Positions 7,399-15,424 of a stretch of 52,075 nt of DNA are shown here, in pieces. A program made the translations under genes and the position numbers. The DNA comes from Bacillota bacterium (GTDB taxonomy: Bacteria > Bacillota > Syntrophomonadia > Syntrophomonadales > Syntrophomonadaceae): positions 4,064-56,138 of the forward strand of contig JAKJCH010000001.1 in the NCBI GenBank assembly GCA_022706565.1, in the 5' to 3' direction. The notes below the pieces were generated by a model. It saw only the letters and a list, made by a program, of their open reading frames with translations, did no database searches and had not been told where the DNA came from. Positions within the stretch are counted from its first letter, which is position 1. Every line of letters starts with the position of its first letter.

Positions 7399-8181
7399 AT
7401 GGAATTCGCCAATGTGTTGCTGGATAAGATCGACAACATCGCTATTCTGACCATCAACCGCCCCAAGGCGCTAAACGCACTAAATAGGGACACTTTGTTG
7501 GACATTAAAGCGGCGGTCGAGGTTTTCCGGGATGATCCGCAAGCTGATGTGATGATAATCAAAGGCGCCGGCGACAAATCGTTTGTCGCCGGGGCGGACA
7601 TAACCTATATGCTGAATATCAACGCCATGCAGGCCAGGGAATTTGGCTTGTTGGGTCAGAGTGTCTTCTCACTGATCGAAACCATCGAGAAACCAGTAAT
7701 AGCTGCCATCAATGGTTTTGCCCTCGGCGGCGGGTGTGAATTGGCTATGGCCTGTGATTTCCGCATCTGCTCCGACAAGAGTAAATTCGGCCAACCCGAG
7801 GTGGGACTGGGAGTTACCCCCGGCTTCGGCGGTACCCAGCGCCTGCCACGACTGGTGGGCACGGGAATGGCCAAACAACTTCTGTACAGCGCTGACATAA
7901 TTGAAGCCGATGAAGCACTGCGAATCGGTTTGGTCAACGCGGTAGTCGAAGCCGACGCCCTGATGGATTATGTTATGAAACTGGCTCAACGGATCGCCTC
8001 CAAGGGGCAAATTTCGGTACGTCTGTGTAAAGTGGCGGTTAACGAGGGTATGCAAGCCGACATTAACCGGGCGATGACCATAGAAGCTGATGTTTTTGGT
8101 CTCTGTTTCGCTACGGATGATCAAAAGGAAGGCATGAGCGCCTTCGTAGAAAAACGCAAAGCCACATTTACCGGTAAATAG
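7399..8181 (+). CDS. crt: Enoyl-CoA hydratase (crotonase)
   Basis: Hydrates crotonyl-CoA to 3-hydroxybutyryl-CoA. The 260 residues show SFVAGADI (CoA-binding and oxyanion region), GGGCELAMACD with E114, and FGQPEVGLGVTPGFGGTQRL with E134; both catalytic glutamates of the hydratase family are in place, which argues for hydratase rather than isomerase or other crotonase-fold activity. AGGGAGGG precedes the ATG. It is separated from the acyl-CoA dehydrogenase gene by only 18 bases. Confidence 0.95.
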   Translation: MEFANVLLDKIDNIAILTINRPKALNALNRDTLLDIKAAVEVFRDDPQADVMIIKGAGDKSFVAGADITYMLNINAMQAREFGLLGQSVFSLIETIEKPVIAAINGFALGGGCELAMACDFRICSDKSKFGQPEVGLGVTPGFGGTQRLPRLVGTGMAKQLLYSADIIEADEALRIGLVNAVVEADALMDYVMKLAQRIASKGQISVRLCKVAVNEGMQADINRAMTIEADVFGLCFATDDQKEGMSAFVEKRKATFTGK

Positions 8182-8199
8182 AAAGGAGCTGGAAAATAG

Positions 8200-9348
8200 A
8201 TGGATTTTAGTTTAAGTGAAGAGTCATTAATGATGCGGGATATGTTCCGCAAGTTTTCCAAGAACGAGGTAGAACCGCTGGCTGCGGAAATCGACCGCAC
8301 CCATCGATTCCCGATGGAAACCTTCCAGAAAATGGCTGGACTTGGCCTGTGCGGTCTTCCCATTCCTGAAGAATGGGGCGGAGCCGGGGCTACTTATCTG
8401 GACTTCGCCATATTTGTGGAAGAGTTGGCCAAATGCTGCGCTTCCACAGCAGTTATTATGAGCGTTCACACTGGTCTGGGCTGCATGAGCACTTGGCTCT
8501 ATGGCGGCCAGCGGGTCAAGGAAAAATATCTTAGAGCTTTGGCCTCCGGAGAGATCGTAGGAGCCTATGCGTTAACCGAACCCAATGCCGGTTCCGATGC
8601 TGCCTCCATCAAATGCAAAGCCGAGGACAAGGGAGACTATTTCCTGGTCAATGGCAGTAAAATATTTATAACCAATGGCGGAATCGCCACCACCTATTGC
8701 ACTTTCGTCAAGACCGATCCCACTCAGGGACCTGGTAAAGGAATAACCTGCCTGCAGATCGAGAAGGACACCCCCGGTTTCACTATGAGCAAACCAGTCC
8801 AAAAGATGGGCATGAACGGCTCACCCACTGTCGAACTCTATTTCGAAGATGTCAAAGTACCCAAAGAAAACATGCTCGGCGTTCAAAACGACGGGTTCCA
8901 GGTGGCCATGGGCCTCCTTGCCGGTGGACGGATCACTATAGCCGCCCAGGGATTAGGCATCGGAGAAGGGGCTCTGGAGTTCACCAACCAGTACATCAAA
9001 GAAAGACAACAATTCGGCAAACCTTTGGCAGCCAATCAAGGGGTTCAGTTTATGGTGGCTGATATGGCCACTGCCCTGGATGCGGCTCAGCTGTTGGTAT
9101 ATCGGGCTGCCTGGCTGAAGGACAACAAGTTGCCTCACAACAAAGAGGCATCCATGGCCAAGAAGTTTGCCACAGACACCAGCATGGAAGTTTGCACCAA
9201 TTGCGTGCAGTTGATGGGCGGTTACGGTTACTGCAACGAGTTCCCGATTGAGCGCATGATGCGCGACGTCAAGATCACCCAGATTTACGAGGGTTCCAAC
9301 CAGATCCAACGCATGATTATCGGTCGTGAAGTAATCGGCAAATGGTAA
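8200..9348 (+). CDS. Short-chain acyl-CoA dehydrogenase (butyryl-CoA dehydrogenase type)
   Basis: FAD enzyme oxidising butyryl-CoA to crotonyl-CoA. The 382-residue protein shows AYALTEPNAGSDA and FITNGG (FAD and substrate binding), the C-terminal helical domain with RQQFGKPLAANQGVQFMVAD, and IYEGSNQIQRM with the catalytic base E364, all diagnostic. Length is normal. No etfA or etfB gene lies in the window, so its electron carrier must be encoded elsewhere. AAGGAGC lies 12 bases before the ATG. Specificity for C4 rather than longer substrates cannot be fixed from sequence alone; the name bcd is therefore not assigned. Confidence 0.93.
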   Translation: MDFSLSEESLMMRDMFRKFSKNEVEPLAAEIDRTHRFPMETFQKMAGLGLCGLPIPEEWGGAGATYLDFAIFVEELAKCCASTAVIMSVHTGLGCMSTWLYGGQRVKEKYLRALASGEIVGAYALTEPNAGSDAASIKCKAEDKGDYFLVNGSKIFITNGGIATTYCTFVKTDPTQGPGKGITCLQIEKDTPGFTMSKPVQKMGMNGSPTVELYFEDVKVPKENMLGVQNDGFQVAMGLLAGGRITIAAQGLGIGEGALEFTNQYIKERQQFGKPLAANQGVQFMVADMATALDAAQLLVYRAAWLKDNKLPHNKEASMAKKFATDTSMEVCTNCVQLMGGYGYCNEFPIERMMRDVKITQIYEGSNQIQRMIIGREVIGKW

Positions 9349-9472
9349 TCAGATTCCAACAGTCTCGAGTCAGCGATTTTCACCCGGGAGATCGAACCCA
9401 GAACGAGGTCCTAAGTTGTTATCCAACACGAACTTCAGGTAGACCCCCAAAAATAATGGAGGAGGTAGATCA

Positions 9473-10450
9473 ATGGGTAAGATTAACAAGATAACCCTAA
9501 AAGAAGCTGCCGGGCTAATCAAAGACGGCGACATGCTGTCGTTCAGCGGCTTCACAATTTGGCGCCGCCCGATGGCTCTGATCTATGAATTGGTGCGTCA
9601 GGGTAAAAAGGATCTGCACTTGTTTGAAGTCAACGGTGGTACTCATACCGAGATACTGGCAGGCGCAGGCTGTGTGAAAATCTGGGAATCCTGCTGGGTA
9701 GGACACGAACTCTATGGTAAATTAGGTGAATCCGTAGCCCGGGGACAGGTTGAAGGTTCTATTCTAGTTGAAGATTACTCCCATGCCCAGTGTGTTGCCC
9801 GACTACTGGCTGGCGCTTATGGTCTTCCCTTCTTCCCCACCGCTTTGTCCATGGGTACCGATATACTGAATCCCAAGTTCGACATGCTCGGCAAAGCCGG
9901 CCTGCGGGATGGCTCTAATCCCAAAATACCGTTGAAAAAATACGACACTATACCTGACCCCATGTACGATATGGGCAATATCCTGCTGATGCCAGCCGCC
10001 AATCCCGATTGGGCTTTAGTATACGCCCAACAGGTTGGGGACGAGGGCACTGTCCGGGTTCTGGCCCAAACTTATGTGGATCTGGAAGTTATAAAGGCAG
10101 CCAAGAAGGTTATCGTCATCGCTGAAGAGATCGTCCCGGACAGCTACTTGAGAGATGAGCCTGCGCTGAACATTGCTCCTGGTTACGCCATCGATTACGT
10201 CATCGAACAGCCATTCGGTGCACATCCTACTGGCTCCCAGTTCTTCTATGACGTCGATGCCGATTTTATCAGAGCTTTCTATCAGGCTTCCAAGAGTGCC
10301 GACGGGTACAAGAAATTTGCCGATGAGTGGATCTTTGGGGTGGATGGATTTGATGAATACCTGGAAAAACTAGGGGTAAATCGGCTCCTGAAACTGAAAG
10401 CCAATAGTGTCATGGGCTATTCGACTACTATGAAAAGGGGGACGAGGTAG
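9473..10450 (+). CDS. CoA-transferase subunit A, glutaconate CoA-transferase family
   Basis: Class I CoA-transferase alpha subunit, 325 residues, close to the 320 of GctA. The N-terminus KINKITLKEAAGLIKDGDML and the FSGFTIWRRPMALIYELVRQ segment are typical of the family, which differs from the shorter acetate/acetoacetate (AtoD) type. It ends in TAG directly abutting the ATG of subunit B, so the two are translationally coupled. GGAGGAGGT lies before its ATG. Position behind thl-hbd-crt-acyl-CoA dehydrogenase suggests that it activates the fatty acid by taking CoA from acetyl-CoA; substrate is inferred, and a dicarboxylic or branched acid is also possible. Confidence 0.88.
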   Translation: MGKINKITLKEAAGLIKDGDMLSFSGFTIWRRPMALIYELVRQGKKDLHLFEVNGGTHTEILAGAGCVKIWESCWVGHELYGKLGESVARGQVEGSILVEDYSHAQCVARLLAGAYGLPFFPTALSMGTDILNPKFDMLGKAGLRDGSNPKIPLKKYDTIPDPMYDMGNILLMPAANPDWALVYAQQVGDEGTVRVLAQTYVDLEVIKAAKKVIVIAEEIVPDSYLRDEPALNIAPGYAIDYVIEQPFGAHPTGSQFFYDVDADFIRAFYQASKSADGYKKFADEWIFGVDGFDEYLEKLGVNRLLKLKANSVMGYSTTMKRGTR

Positions 10451-11254
10451 ATGACTGCAAAAAACTATGCGGAAAACTACAAAGGCGCTGATTTGCTAGC
10501 AGTAGCTGCGGCCAGAGAAGTGCAGGACGGTGACATCGTTTTCGCCGGCACCGGTCTGCCCATGCTGGCCATAGCATTGGCCCAGATTACCAACGCCCCC
10601 AATGCAGTGTGTATATACGAAGCCGGCAGCATTGACGGCAGGCCCAAAGACCTGCCCGCTTCGGTAGGTGACGCCCGCTGCGCTACCCAATCATCAGTTG
10701 CTGCTGGTCTGACCGAAGCATTCTACGGCCAGCTCCACAGCGGTTATGTAGATCTGGCCTTCCTGGGCGGAGCCGAGATCGACAAGTATGGTAATGTCAA
10801 TACTACTGTGGTGGGAGATTATGCAGCTCCTAAGAAACGTTTCACCGGCAGCGGCGGCAATCCTGATATCAACTCTTTTGCTAGAAGAACCGTCTTCATC
10901 ATGGTTCAGGAAAAACGCCGCTTTAAGGAGCATGTGGATTACATCACCTCTCCTGGCTGGCGTATTCCTGAATGGCCCTCTGGAGAGATGAAATCCAAGA
11001 AGGAAGTATACGGAAAGTTTTTCAATGGCGGGCTCTCAGCGGTTATCACCAATATGGCAGTGTTCCGCTTCGACGAAGACGGGATTATGTACCTGGATAC
11101 GGTTCATCCCGGATTTACTCCCGAGCAGGTAAAGGAAAACTGCGAATTCGATCTGAACATCTCCAGGTGCAGAGGTGTGACTGAAAGGCCAACCGTTGAA
11201 GAAATTGAGCTTCTGTATAAGGTGGTCGATAAAGACGGTATATTCCTTCCCTAA
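10451..11254 (+). CDS. CoA-transferase subunit B, glutaconate CoA-transferase family
   Basis: Beta subunit, 267 residues, the same size as GctB. It carries the conserved VFAGTGLPMLAIALAQ segment, CIYEAGSIDG with E57 as the probable catalytic glutamate that forms the enzyme-CoA thioester, and DLAFLGGAEIDKYGNVNTT, a family hallmark. The assignment of E57 rests on alignment from memory with the GctB glutamate. It starts immediately after the subunit A stop codon and is the last gene of the tightly packed part; a strong terminator follows about 105 bases later. Confidence 0.88.
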   Translation: MTAKNYAENYKGADLLAVAAAREVQDGDIVFAGTGLPMLAIALAQITNAPNAVCIYEAGSIDGRPKDLPASVGDARCATQSSVAAGLTEAFYGQLHSGYVDLAFLGGAEIDKYGNVNTTVVGDYAAPKKRFTGSGGNPDINSFARRTVFIMVQEKRRFKEHVDYITSPGWRIPEWPSGEMKSKKEVYGKFFNGGLSAVITNMAVFRFDEDGIMYLDTVHPGFTPEQVKENCEFDLNISRCRGVTERPTVEEIELLYKVVDKDGIFLP

Positions 11255-11472
11255 ACGGGATTATGCTACGCGGAATGAATTAGCGGCATAGCGATAACAA
11301 GCCCGTTACCTGTGCGCAGTACCATAATAATCTTGGGTAACACCTCCCCTTCCTATATGCCCTGGCATTCTTGCCAGGGCTCTTTTATTAGAGGAATCGA
11401 AGGAATTCTCTCGAATAAAAGAAAAGGACCTGGAATTTCTTGGTCCAACAACCACTAGAATGGAGGGAGTTT
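11255..11472 (+). other. Spacer between CoA-transferase B and CaiB-type gene
   Basis: Contains the terminator above. No clear sigma-A or sigma-54 promoter was found for the next gene, although it must either have one or depend on read-through. Confidence 0.4.
11359..11386 (+). terminator. Terminator after the CoA-transferase genes
   Basis: GCCCTGGCA (11359-11367) and TGCCAGGGC (11372-11380) form a perfect nine-base-pair stem with a four-base loop followed by TCTTTTATT. It ends the main beta-oxidation operon. Confidence 0.88.
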
Positions 11473-12654
11473 ATGAGTTTACCACTGGAAGGAATTAGGG
11501 TTTTGGACTTGTCCAGATACCTACCTGGGCCTTTTTGCACCCAGATACTGGCAGATTTTGGAGCGGAGGTCATCAAGGTTGAAGATCCCCGAGGGGGTGA
11601 CCTGGGGCGCACCCTGACGCCGTGTATCGAGGGGGAGAGTGCTCGTTTTCCTACTGTAAACCGCAATAAGAAAAGCATTACCCTGGATCTCAAGCAGTCT
11701 TCAGGCAAGGATATCTTCAGGAAACTGGTCACCAACGCCGATGTGGTGGTCGACCAGTTCCGGCCCGGCGTCATGAAGAAGATGGGCTTGGATTATGATG
11801 CCTTAAAGACTGTGAATAAGGGCATCATATATTGCGCCATAACTGGATACGGATGCACCGGGCCTCTAAAGGATGCTGCCGGCCATGACCTGAATTATCT
11901 TAGCTTGGCCGGAGTTACCGGATTAACCGGAGTTTATAAAGGGCGCCCGGCCATGTCGGGAGCACAGATAGCTGATATCGCCGGAGGTACCCTTTATTCG
12001 GTCATCGCCATCCTGTTGGCCTTGGCCAGCCGTGAAAAAACCGGGGAAGGCCAGTTTTGCGATGTGGCCATGCTGGATTGCTCCATAAGTCTGCTGGCCT
12101 ATACGCTGGGCGAGTGGGCCGGCTGGGGCAGATTGCCGGAGATGGGCAACGACGTGCTGACAGGAGGTTACGCCTGCTATAACGTTTATGAGACCAAGGA
12201 CGGTAAACATGTCAGCCTTGGGGCGGTGGAAGATAAATTCTGGGCCCAGTTCTGCCAGAAGCTGGACCGGGCTGAATATGTTAAGCCCCAGTGGAATCCC
12301 GATCTTCAGGCGGATATTCAGTCTGACATCCGGGAAATAATGCTGACCAAGACCAGAGACGAGTGGGTGGAATTCTTCGCCAACGATGACATCTGCTTCA
12401 CTCCGGTTCTGACAATGGAAGAGATGTGCAACCATCCCCAGGTGGCGGCACGGGACATGATCCTTAAACTGGCCAACTTCAAGGGTTCAGGGCGGGAGAT
12501 CCCCCTGACCGGAGTTCCTATCAAGTTATCAGGGACCCCGGGGGCAGCCAAACTTGAGTTCCCAGCCCTGGGACAGGATACGGAAGCAATTCTCAGGAAA
12601 ATCGGGTACTCGGACCAACAAGTTGCGGAGTTCAGGCAAAAAGGGATAATATAA
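11473..12654 (+). CDS. CaiB/BaiF family CoA-transferase
   Basis: Class III CoA-transferase, 393 residues, starting LPLEGIRVLDLSRYLPGP and AEVIKVEDPRGGD, the family signature. QIADIAGG contains D168, the expected catalytic aspartate that carries the acyl group. GPFCTQILADFGAEVIKVE binds CoA. The ATG at 11473 with GGAGGGAGTT is preferred over an in-frame start at 11440. Members move CoA between carboxylic acids or racemise 2-methylacyl-CoA, and sequence alone does not decide. It stands alone between two terminators, downstream of the beta-oxidation operon and in the same direction, so a role in substrate activation is plausible but inferred. Confidence 0.88.
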   Translation: MSLPLEGIRVLDLSRYLPGPFCTQILADFGAEVIKVEDPRGGDLGRTLTPCIEGESARFPTVNRNKKSITLDLKQSSGKDIFRKLVTNADVVVDQFRPGVMKKMGLDYDALKTVNKGIIYCAITGYGCTGPLKDAAGHDLNYLSLAGVTGLTGVYKGRPAMSGAQIADIAGGTLYSVIAILLALASREKTGEGQFCDVAMLDCSISLLAYTLGEWAGWGRLPEMGNDVLTGGYACYNVYETKDGKHVSLGAVEDKFWAQFCQKLDRAEYVKPQWNPDLQADIQSDIREIMLTKTRDEWVEFFANDDICFTPVLTMEEMCNHPQVAARDMILKLANFKGSGREIPLTGVPIKLSGTPGAAKLEFPALGQDTEAILRKIGYSDQQVAEFRQKGII

Positions 12655-12695
12655 CCAGATAATGTCACTTTTTTTAAACGTTAAGCCTACATTCG

Positions 12696-12730
12696 GATAG
12701 CCAGGCCATGTGCCTGGCTATCTCTAATTG
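12696..12730 (+). terminator. Hairpin terminator after the CaiB-type gene
   Basis: GATAGCCAGGC (12696-12706) pairs perfectly with GCCTGGCTATC (12712-12722) around a five-base loop; the following TCTAATT is only moderately T-rich. Confidence 0.7.
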
Positions 12731-12828
12731 GACCCACAACGCCAGTGATAAATGGAGCTGAAGAGCCGGCACTTGTAGGAGAACCCGCAAATGATTGCTC
12801 CTCCCCTCTGCATATTTTTAAATACTAG

Positions 12829-12859
12829 ACCACCCATGTCAGGGATGAGTGGTTTTCTC
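12829..12859 (+). terminator. Second hairpin with T-rich tail
   Basis: ACCAC-CAT at 12829-12837 pairs with ATG-GTGGT at 12845-12853, followed by TTTCTCT. No gene lies directly upstream, so it is either a back-up terminator or the end of a small RNA that I cannot define. Confidence 0.4.
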
Positions 12860-12990
12860 TGTTCGCTTGATTATTTTTTTGGCTGCTTCTGGAAAGGGGC
12901 TTGAATAATCAAAACTACAGGCATAGAATTGACGGTAATGAAAACGTTCGGTTTGGACTGTTGCAGCAATTGCATAGGGGAGGGTTACAA

Positions 12991-13140
12991 ATGGAGAAAA
13001 ACTGGGATTGCCTGGATTGTCAGGCTTGCACGGTTTGTGCCCGTACGGATAGCGAATGCGGCATCTATCGCGAGTATTATGGTTATGAAATACCCCAGTC
13101 AGTAGTCGAAGAATCCGTTAAAAAAGTGGATGCAGCCTAG
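12991..13140 (+). CDS. Cys-rich 49-residue protein of unknown function
   Basis: Starts at ATG 12991, preceded by GGGGAGGG at good spacing; a longer frame from TTG 12901 has no ribosome site. The first twenty residues hold WDCLDCQACTVCARTDSEC, five cysteines in a C-x2-C-x2-C-x2-C-x6-C pattern that could bind zinc or an iron-sulfur cluster, followed by an acidic, Tyr-rich tail. I do not recognise a family. It is the last plus-strand gene of the accessory block, and the good ribosome site plus coding-like content argue that it is real. Confidence 0.6.
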   Translation: MEKNWDCLDCQACTVCARTDSECGIYREYYGYEIPQSVVEESVKKVDAA

Positions 13141-13158
13141 GTTGTGTAGGATGCCCAC

Positions 13159-13240
13159 TGAAACTGATAAATAGCCTGTTTGTTATTTACCAGTCTCGTA
13201 AAACACAGTCGAGCCAGATTTGGCGGCTCCGAGACGAGGA
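13159..13240. other. Two overlapping hairpins in the convergent intergenic region
   Basis: ACTGATAAATA (13163-13173) pairs with TATTTACCAGT (13184-13194) with one mismatch. GTCTCG (13193-13198) pairs with CGAGAC (13230-13235) around an inner GAGCC/GGCTC stem. The two share bases 13193-13194. No known riboswitch or RNA family was recognised. It lies between the Cys-rich gene and hslU and could be a 3-prime untranslated structure or part of a small RNA. Confidence 0.35.
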
Positions 13241-13330
13241 CTCACTATCAAGAATAATGTCTGTAGTCAGCTGAAGCCAAAACCAACAAACAAAAGATAG
13301 AGAAAAGCAATTGCTGCAACAGTTACCCAA

Positions 13331-13363
13331 GAGAGCGCTGTCCGTAAGATCGACAGCGCTCTC
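13331..13363. terminator. Strong bidirectional hairpin between convergent genes
   Basis: GAGAGCGCTGTC (13331-13342) and GACAGCGCTCTC (13352-13363) form a perfect 12-base-pair stem. The plus-strand tail GTCTTTGG is mildly T-rich; the minus-strand side is not. Placed between the convergent Cys-rich gene and hslU, it probably stops transcription at least on the plus strand. Confidence 0.6.
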
Positions 13364-13460
13364 GTCTTTGGTTACAGGGCTGTATCAAGTTGCAGGGGAG
13401 CGGCCTTCACCCCCATTAGATTGGCAGCAATTCTAAATGGTCTTCCCCAAGTGGTTCAAC

Positions 13461-14861
13461 CTAAAGTATGAAACGGCTTAAATCCTCGTCCTGCACAATT
13501 GTGCTTAACCTGGTCTCGACATAGTTACGGTCGATAACGATCTCCTGCCCCGACATATAAGCAGCTTCAAAAAGCAAATCCTCCAGGACTTTCTCCATGA
13601 TTGTATGCAGCCGCCGGGCCCCGATATTTTCAGTTCGGGCATTGACTTCGTAGGCGATCTCGGCAATATACTCGACCGCTTCGTCGGCGAAATGCACAGC
13701 CAGCCCTTCCGTGCCTAATAAGGCCGTATATTGCTTTAAGAGTGAATTATGGGGTTCCCGCAATATTCGCACCAGATCTTCCTTTTTTAAATTTTCCAAT
13801 TCCACCCGGATCGGAAAACGGCCCTGCAGTTCTGGAATCAAATCCGATGGCTTGCTGACATGGAAGGCTCCCGCGGCTATGAAAAGAATGTGGTCGGTTT
13901 TGACCGGCCCATATTTGGTGATTACCGTGGAACCTTCGATAATAGGGAGTATATCGCGTTGCACCCCGCCCCGCGAGACATCGGGACCATAGGAACCCTC
14001 TTTGCTGGCGATCTTGTCGATCTCATCCAGGAAAACCAATCCATCCTGCTCCACCCGCCTAATGGCCTCGCGGTTGGCTTCATCGGTATCGATGAGCCGC
14101 ATCGCCTCCTCATGGCTCAGGATCTCGCGGGCTTCTTTGACTTTTAACTTGCGCTTCTTGCTGGACTTGGGCAACAGCCCTCCCAACATGTCCTGGAAAT
14201 TGACCCCCATTTCCTCAACACCCGAACCTGAGATGATCTCCATGAACGAGTTGTTCCTTTCCTCAACGTCTATTTCGACTATCTCATCCTCAAGTTCCTT
14301 GCGGGCCAGTTTCCGGCGGATGATTTCTCTTTGGTTCTCAGCTTCCTTCAACTGGCGCTGGAAATCCTCATTATCGCGGGGGTTATGCTGTACCTGCCCC
14401 ATCAGGAATTCCAACGGGTTTTTATTATAAGCAGTCGGTTTGGCAGGCAGGGGATACAAGTAGTCAATCAGTCTTTCCTCAGCCAAAGCCGCTCCCTTTT
14501 CCCGGACCTCGTCCATTTTTTCCTGTTTCACCATCCGCAAGGCGGTCTCTACTAAATCCCGGATCATGGAATCGACGTCCCGCCCCACGTAACCGACTTC
14601 CGTGAACTTACTAGCCTCCACCTTAATAAACGGGGCTTTGACCAGTTTGGCCAGCCTTCGCGCAATCTCCGTCTTGCCTACCCCGGTGGAGCCTATCATA
14701 ATAATGTTCTTCGGATATATCTCCTCGCTCAATTCCTGGGGCAGCATCTTGCGTCGGTACCGGTTACGCAAAGCGATGGCCACTGCTTTTTTGGCTTCTT
14801 GCTGCCCTACGATGTATTTGTCCAGTGCCTCCACTATTTCTTTCGGTGTAAGATTATGCAA
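13461..14861 (-). CDS. hslU: ATP-dependent protease ATPase subunit HslU (ClpY)
   Basis: AAA+ unfoldase that feeds substrates to the HslV peptidase. The 466-residue protein begins [24 protein letters not shown], has Walker [11 protein letters not shown], the intermediate domain (about 110-240), Walker [13 protein letters not shown], and ends in EDLSRFIL; the C-terminal tail is what docks into HslV. Start ATG at 14861 lies 23 bases after the hslV stop. It is last in the topA-trmFO-xerC-hslV-hslU order familiar from Firmicutes, but the codY gene that usually follows is absent. Confidence 0.97.
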   Translation of the reverse strand: MHNLTPKEIVEALDKYIVGQQEAKKAVAIALRNRYRRKMLPQELSEEIYPKNIIMIGSTGVGKTEIARRLAKLVKAPFIKVEASKFTEVGYVGRDVDSMIRDLVETALRMVKQEKMDEVREKGAALAEERLIDYLYPLPAKPTAYNKNPLEFLMGQVQHNPRDNEDFQRQLKEAENQREIIRRKLARKELEDEIVEIDVEERNNSFMEIISGSGVEEMGVNFQDMLGGLLPKSSKKRKLKVKEAREILSHEEAMRLIDTDEANREAIRRVEQDGLVFLDEIDKIASKEGSYGPDVSRGGVQRDILPIIEGSTVITKYGPVKTDHILFIAAGAFHVSKPSDLIPELQGRFPIRVELENLKKEDLVRILREPHNSLLKQYTALLGTEGLAVHFADEAVEYIAEIAYEVNARTENIGARRLHTIMEKVLEDLLFEAAYMSGQEIVIDRNYVETRLSTIVQDEDLSRFIL

Positions 14862-14884
14862 GACAAAATCTCCTTTTAGTCATT

Positions 14885-15418
14885 CTATTCAACTACCTCC
14901 ACGGTAATATGGTCGTTGGTATATACGCATATTTCCCCGGCGATCTTCATTGCTTCATGAGCTATCTCTGCCGCCGATAAATCAGTAAAACGGGCCAAGG
15001 CCCGAGCTGCTGCCAGAGCGTAGGAACCGCCTGAACCGATGGCGGTGATACCATCGTCCGGTTCGATCACCTCGCCATTACCCGACACTATGAACATCTT
15101 CTCCCGGTCGGCCACGATGAGCAGGGCTTCCAACTTGCGCAGAATCCTGTCCGTACGCCATTCCTTGGCTATCTCCACCGCTGCCCGGGTTAGATTGCCC
15201 CCGGTGGCTTTGAGCTTCTCCTCGAACTTGGCGAACAATGTGAAGGCATCGGCTACTGAACCAGCAAATCCGGCCACAACCTTCCCTTCATAAATCTTCC
15301 TGATCTTGACCGCATTATTCTTCATAACTACATTCTGGCCGAAGGTCACCTGACCATCTCCGGCTATAGCCATCTGGCCGTCCTTTTTCACTGCTACAAT
15401 GGTTGTTCCTTCAAACAC
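14885..15418 (-). CDS. hslV: ATP-dependent protease peptidase subunit HslV (ClpQ)
   Basis: Proteasome-like N-terminal threonine peptidase. The 177 residues start [20 protein letters not shown]; cleavage before T5 would expose the catalytic threonine, so the short propeptide is as in Bacillus Clp[28 protein letters not shown] and [16 protein letters not shown] are conserved family segments. It follows xerC by six bases and precedes hslU, with which it forms the two-component protease. Confidence 0.97.
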   Translation of the reverse strand: MFEGTTIVAVKKDGQMAIAGDGQVTFGQNVVMKNNAVKIRKIYEGKVVAGFAGSVADAFTLFAKFEEKLKATGGNLTRAAVEIAKEWRTDRILRKLEALLIVADREKMFIVSGNGEVIEPDDGITAIGSGGSYALAAARALARFTDLSAAEIAHEAMKIAGEICVYTNDHITVEVVE

Positions 15419-15424
15419 CTGGCC

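Noticed and set aside
11359-11380. TGGCATTCTTGCC looks like a second sigma-54 promoter
   Set aside because: GG and GC are only seven bases apart instead of ten, and the sequence is the stem of a perfect terminator hairpin.
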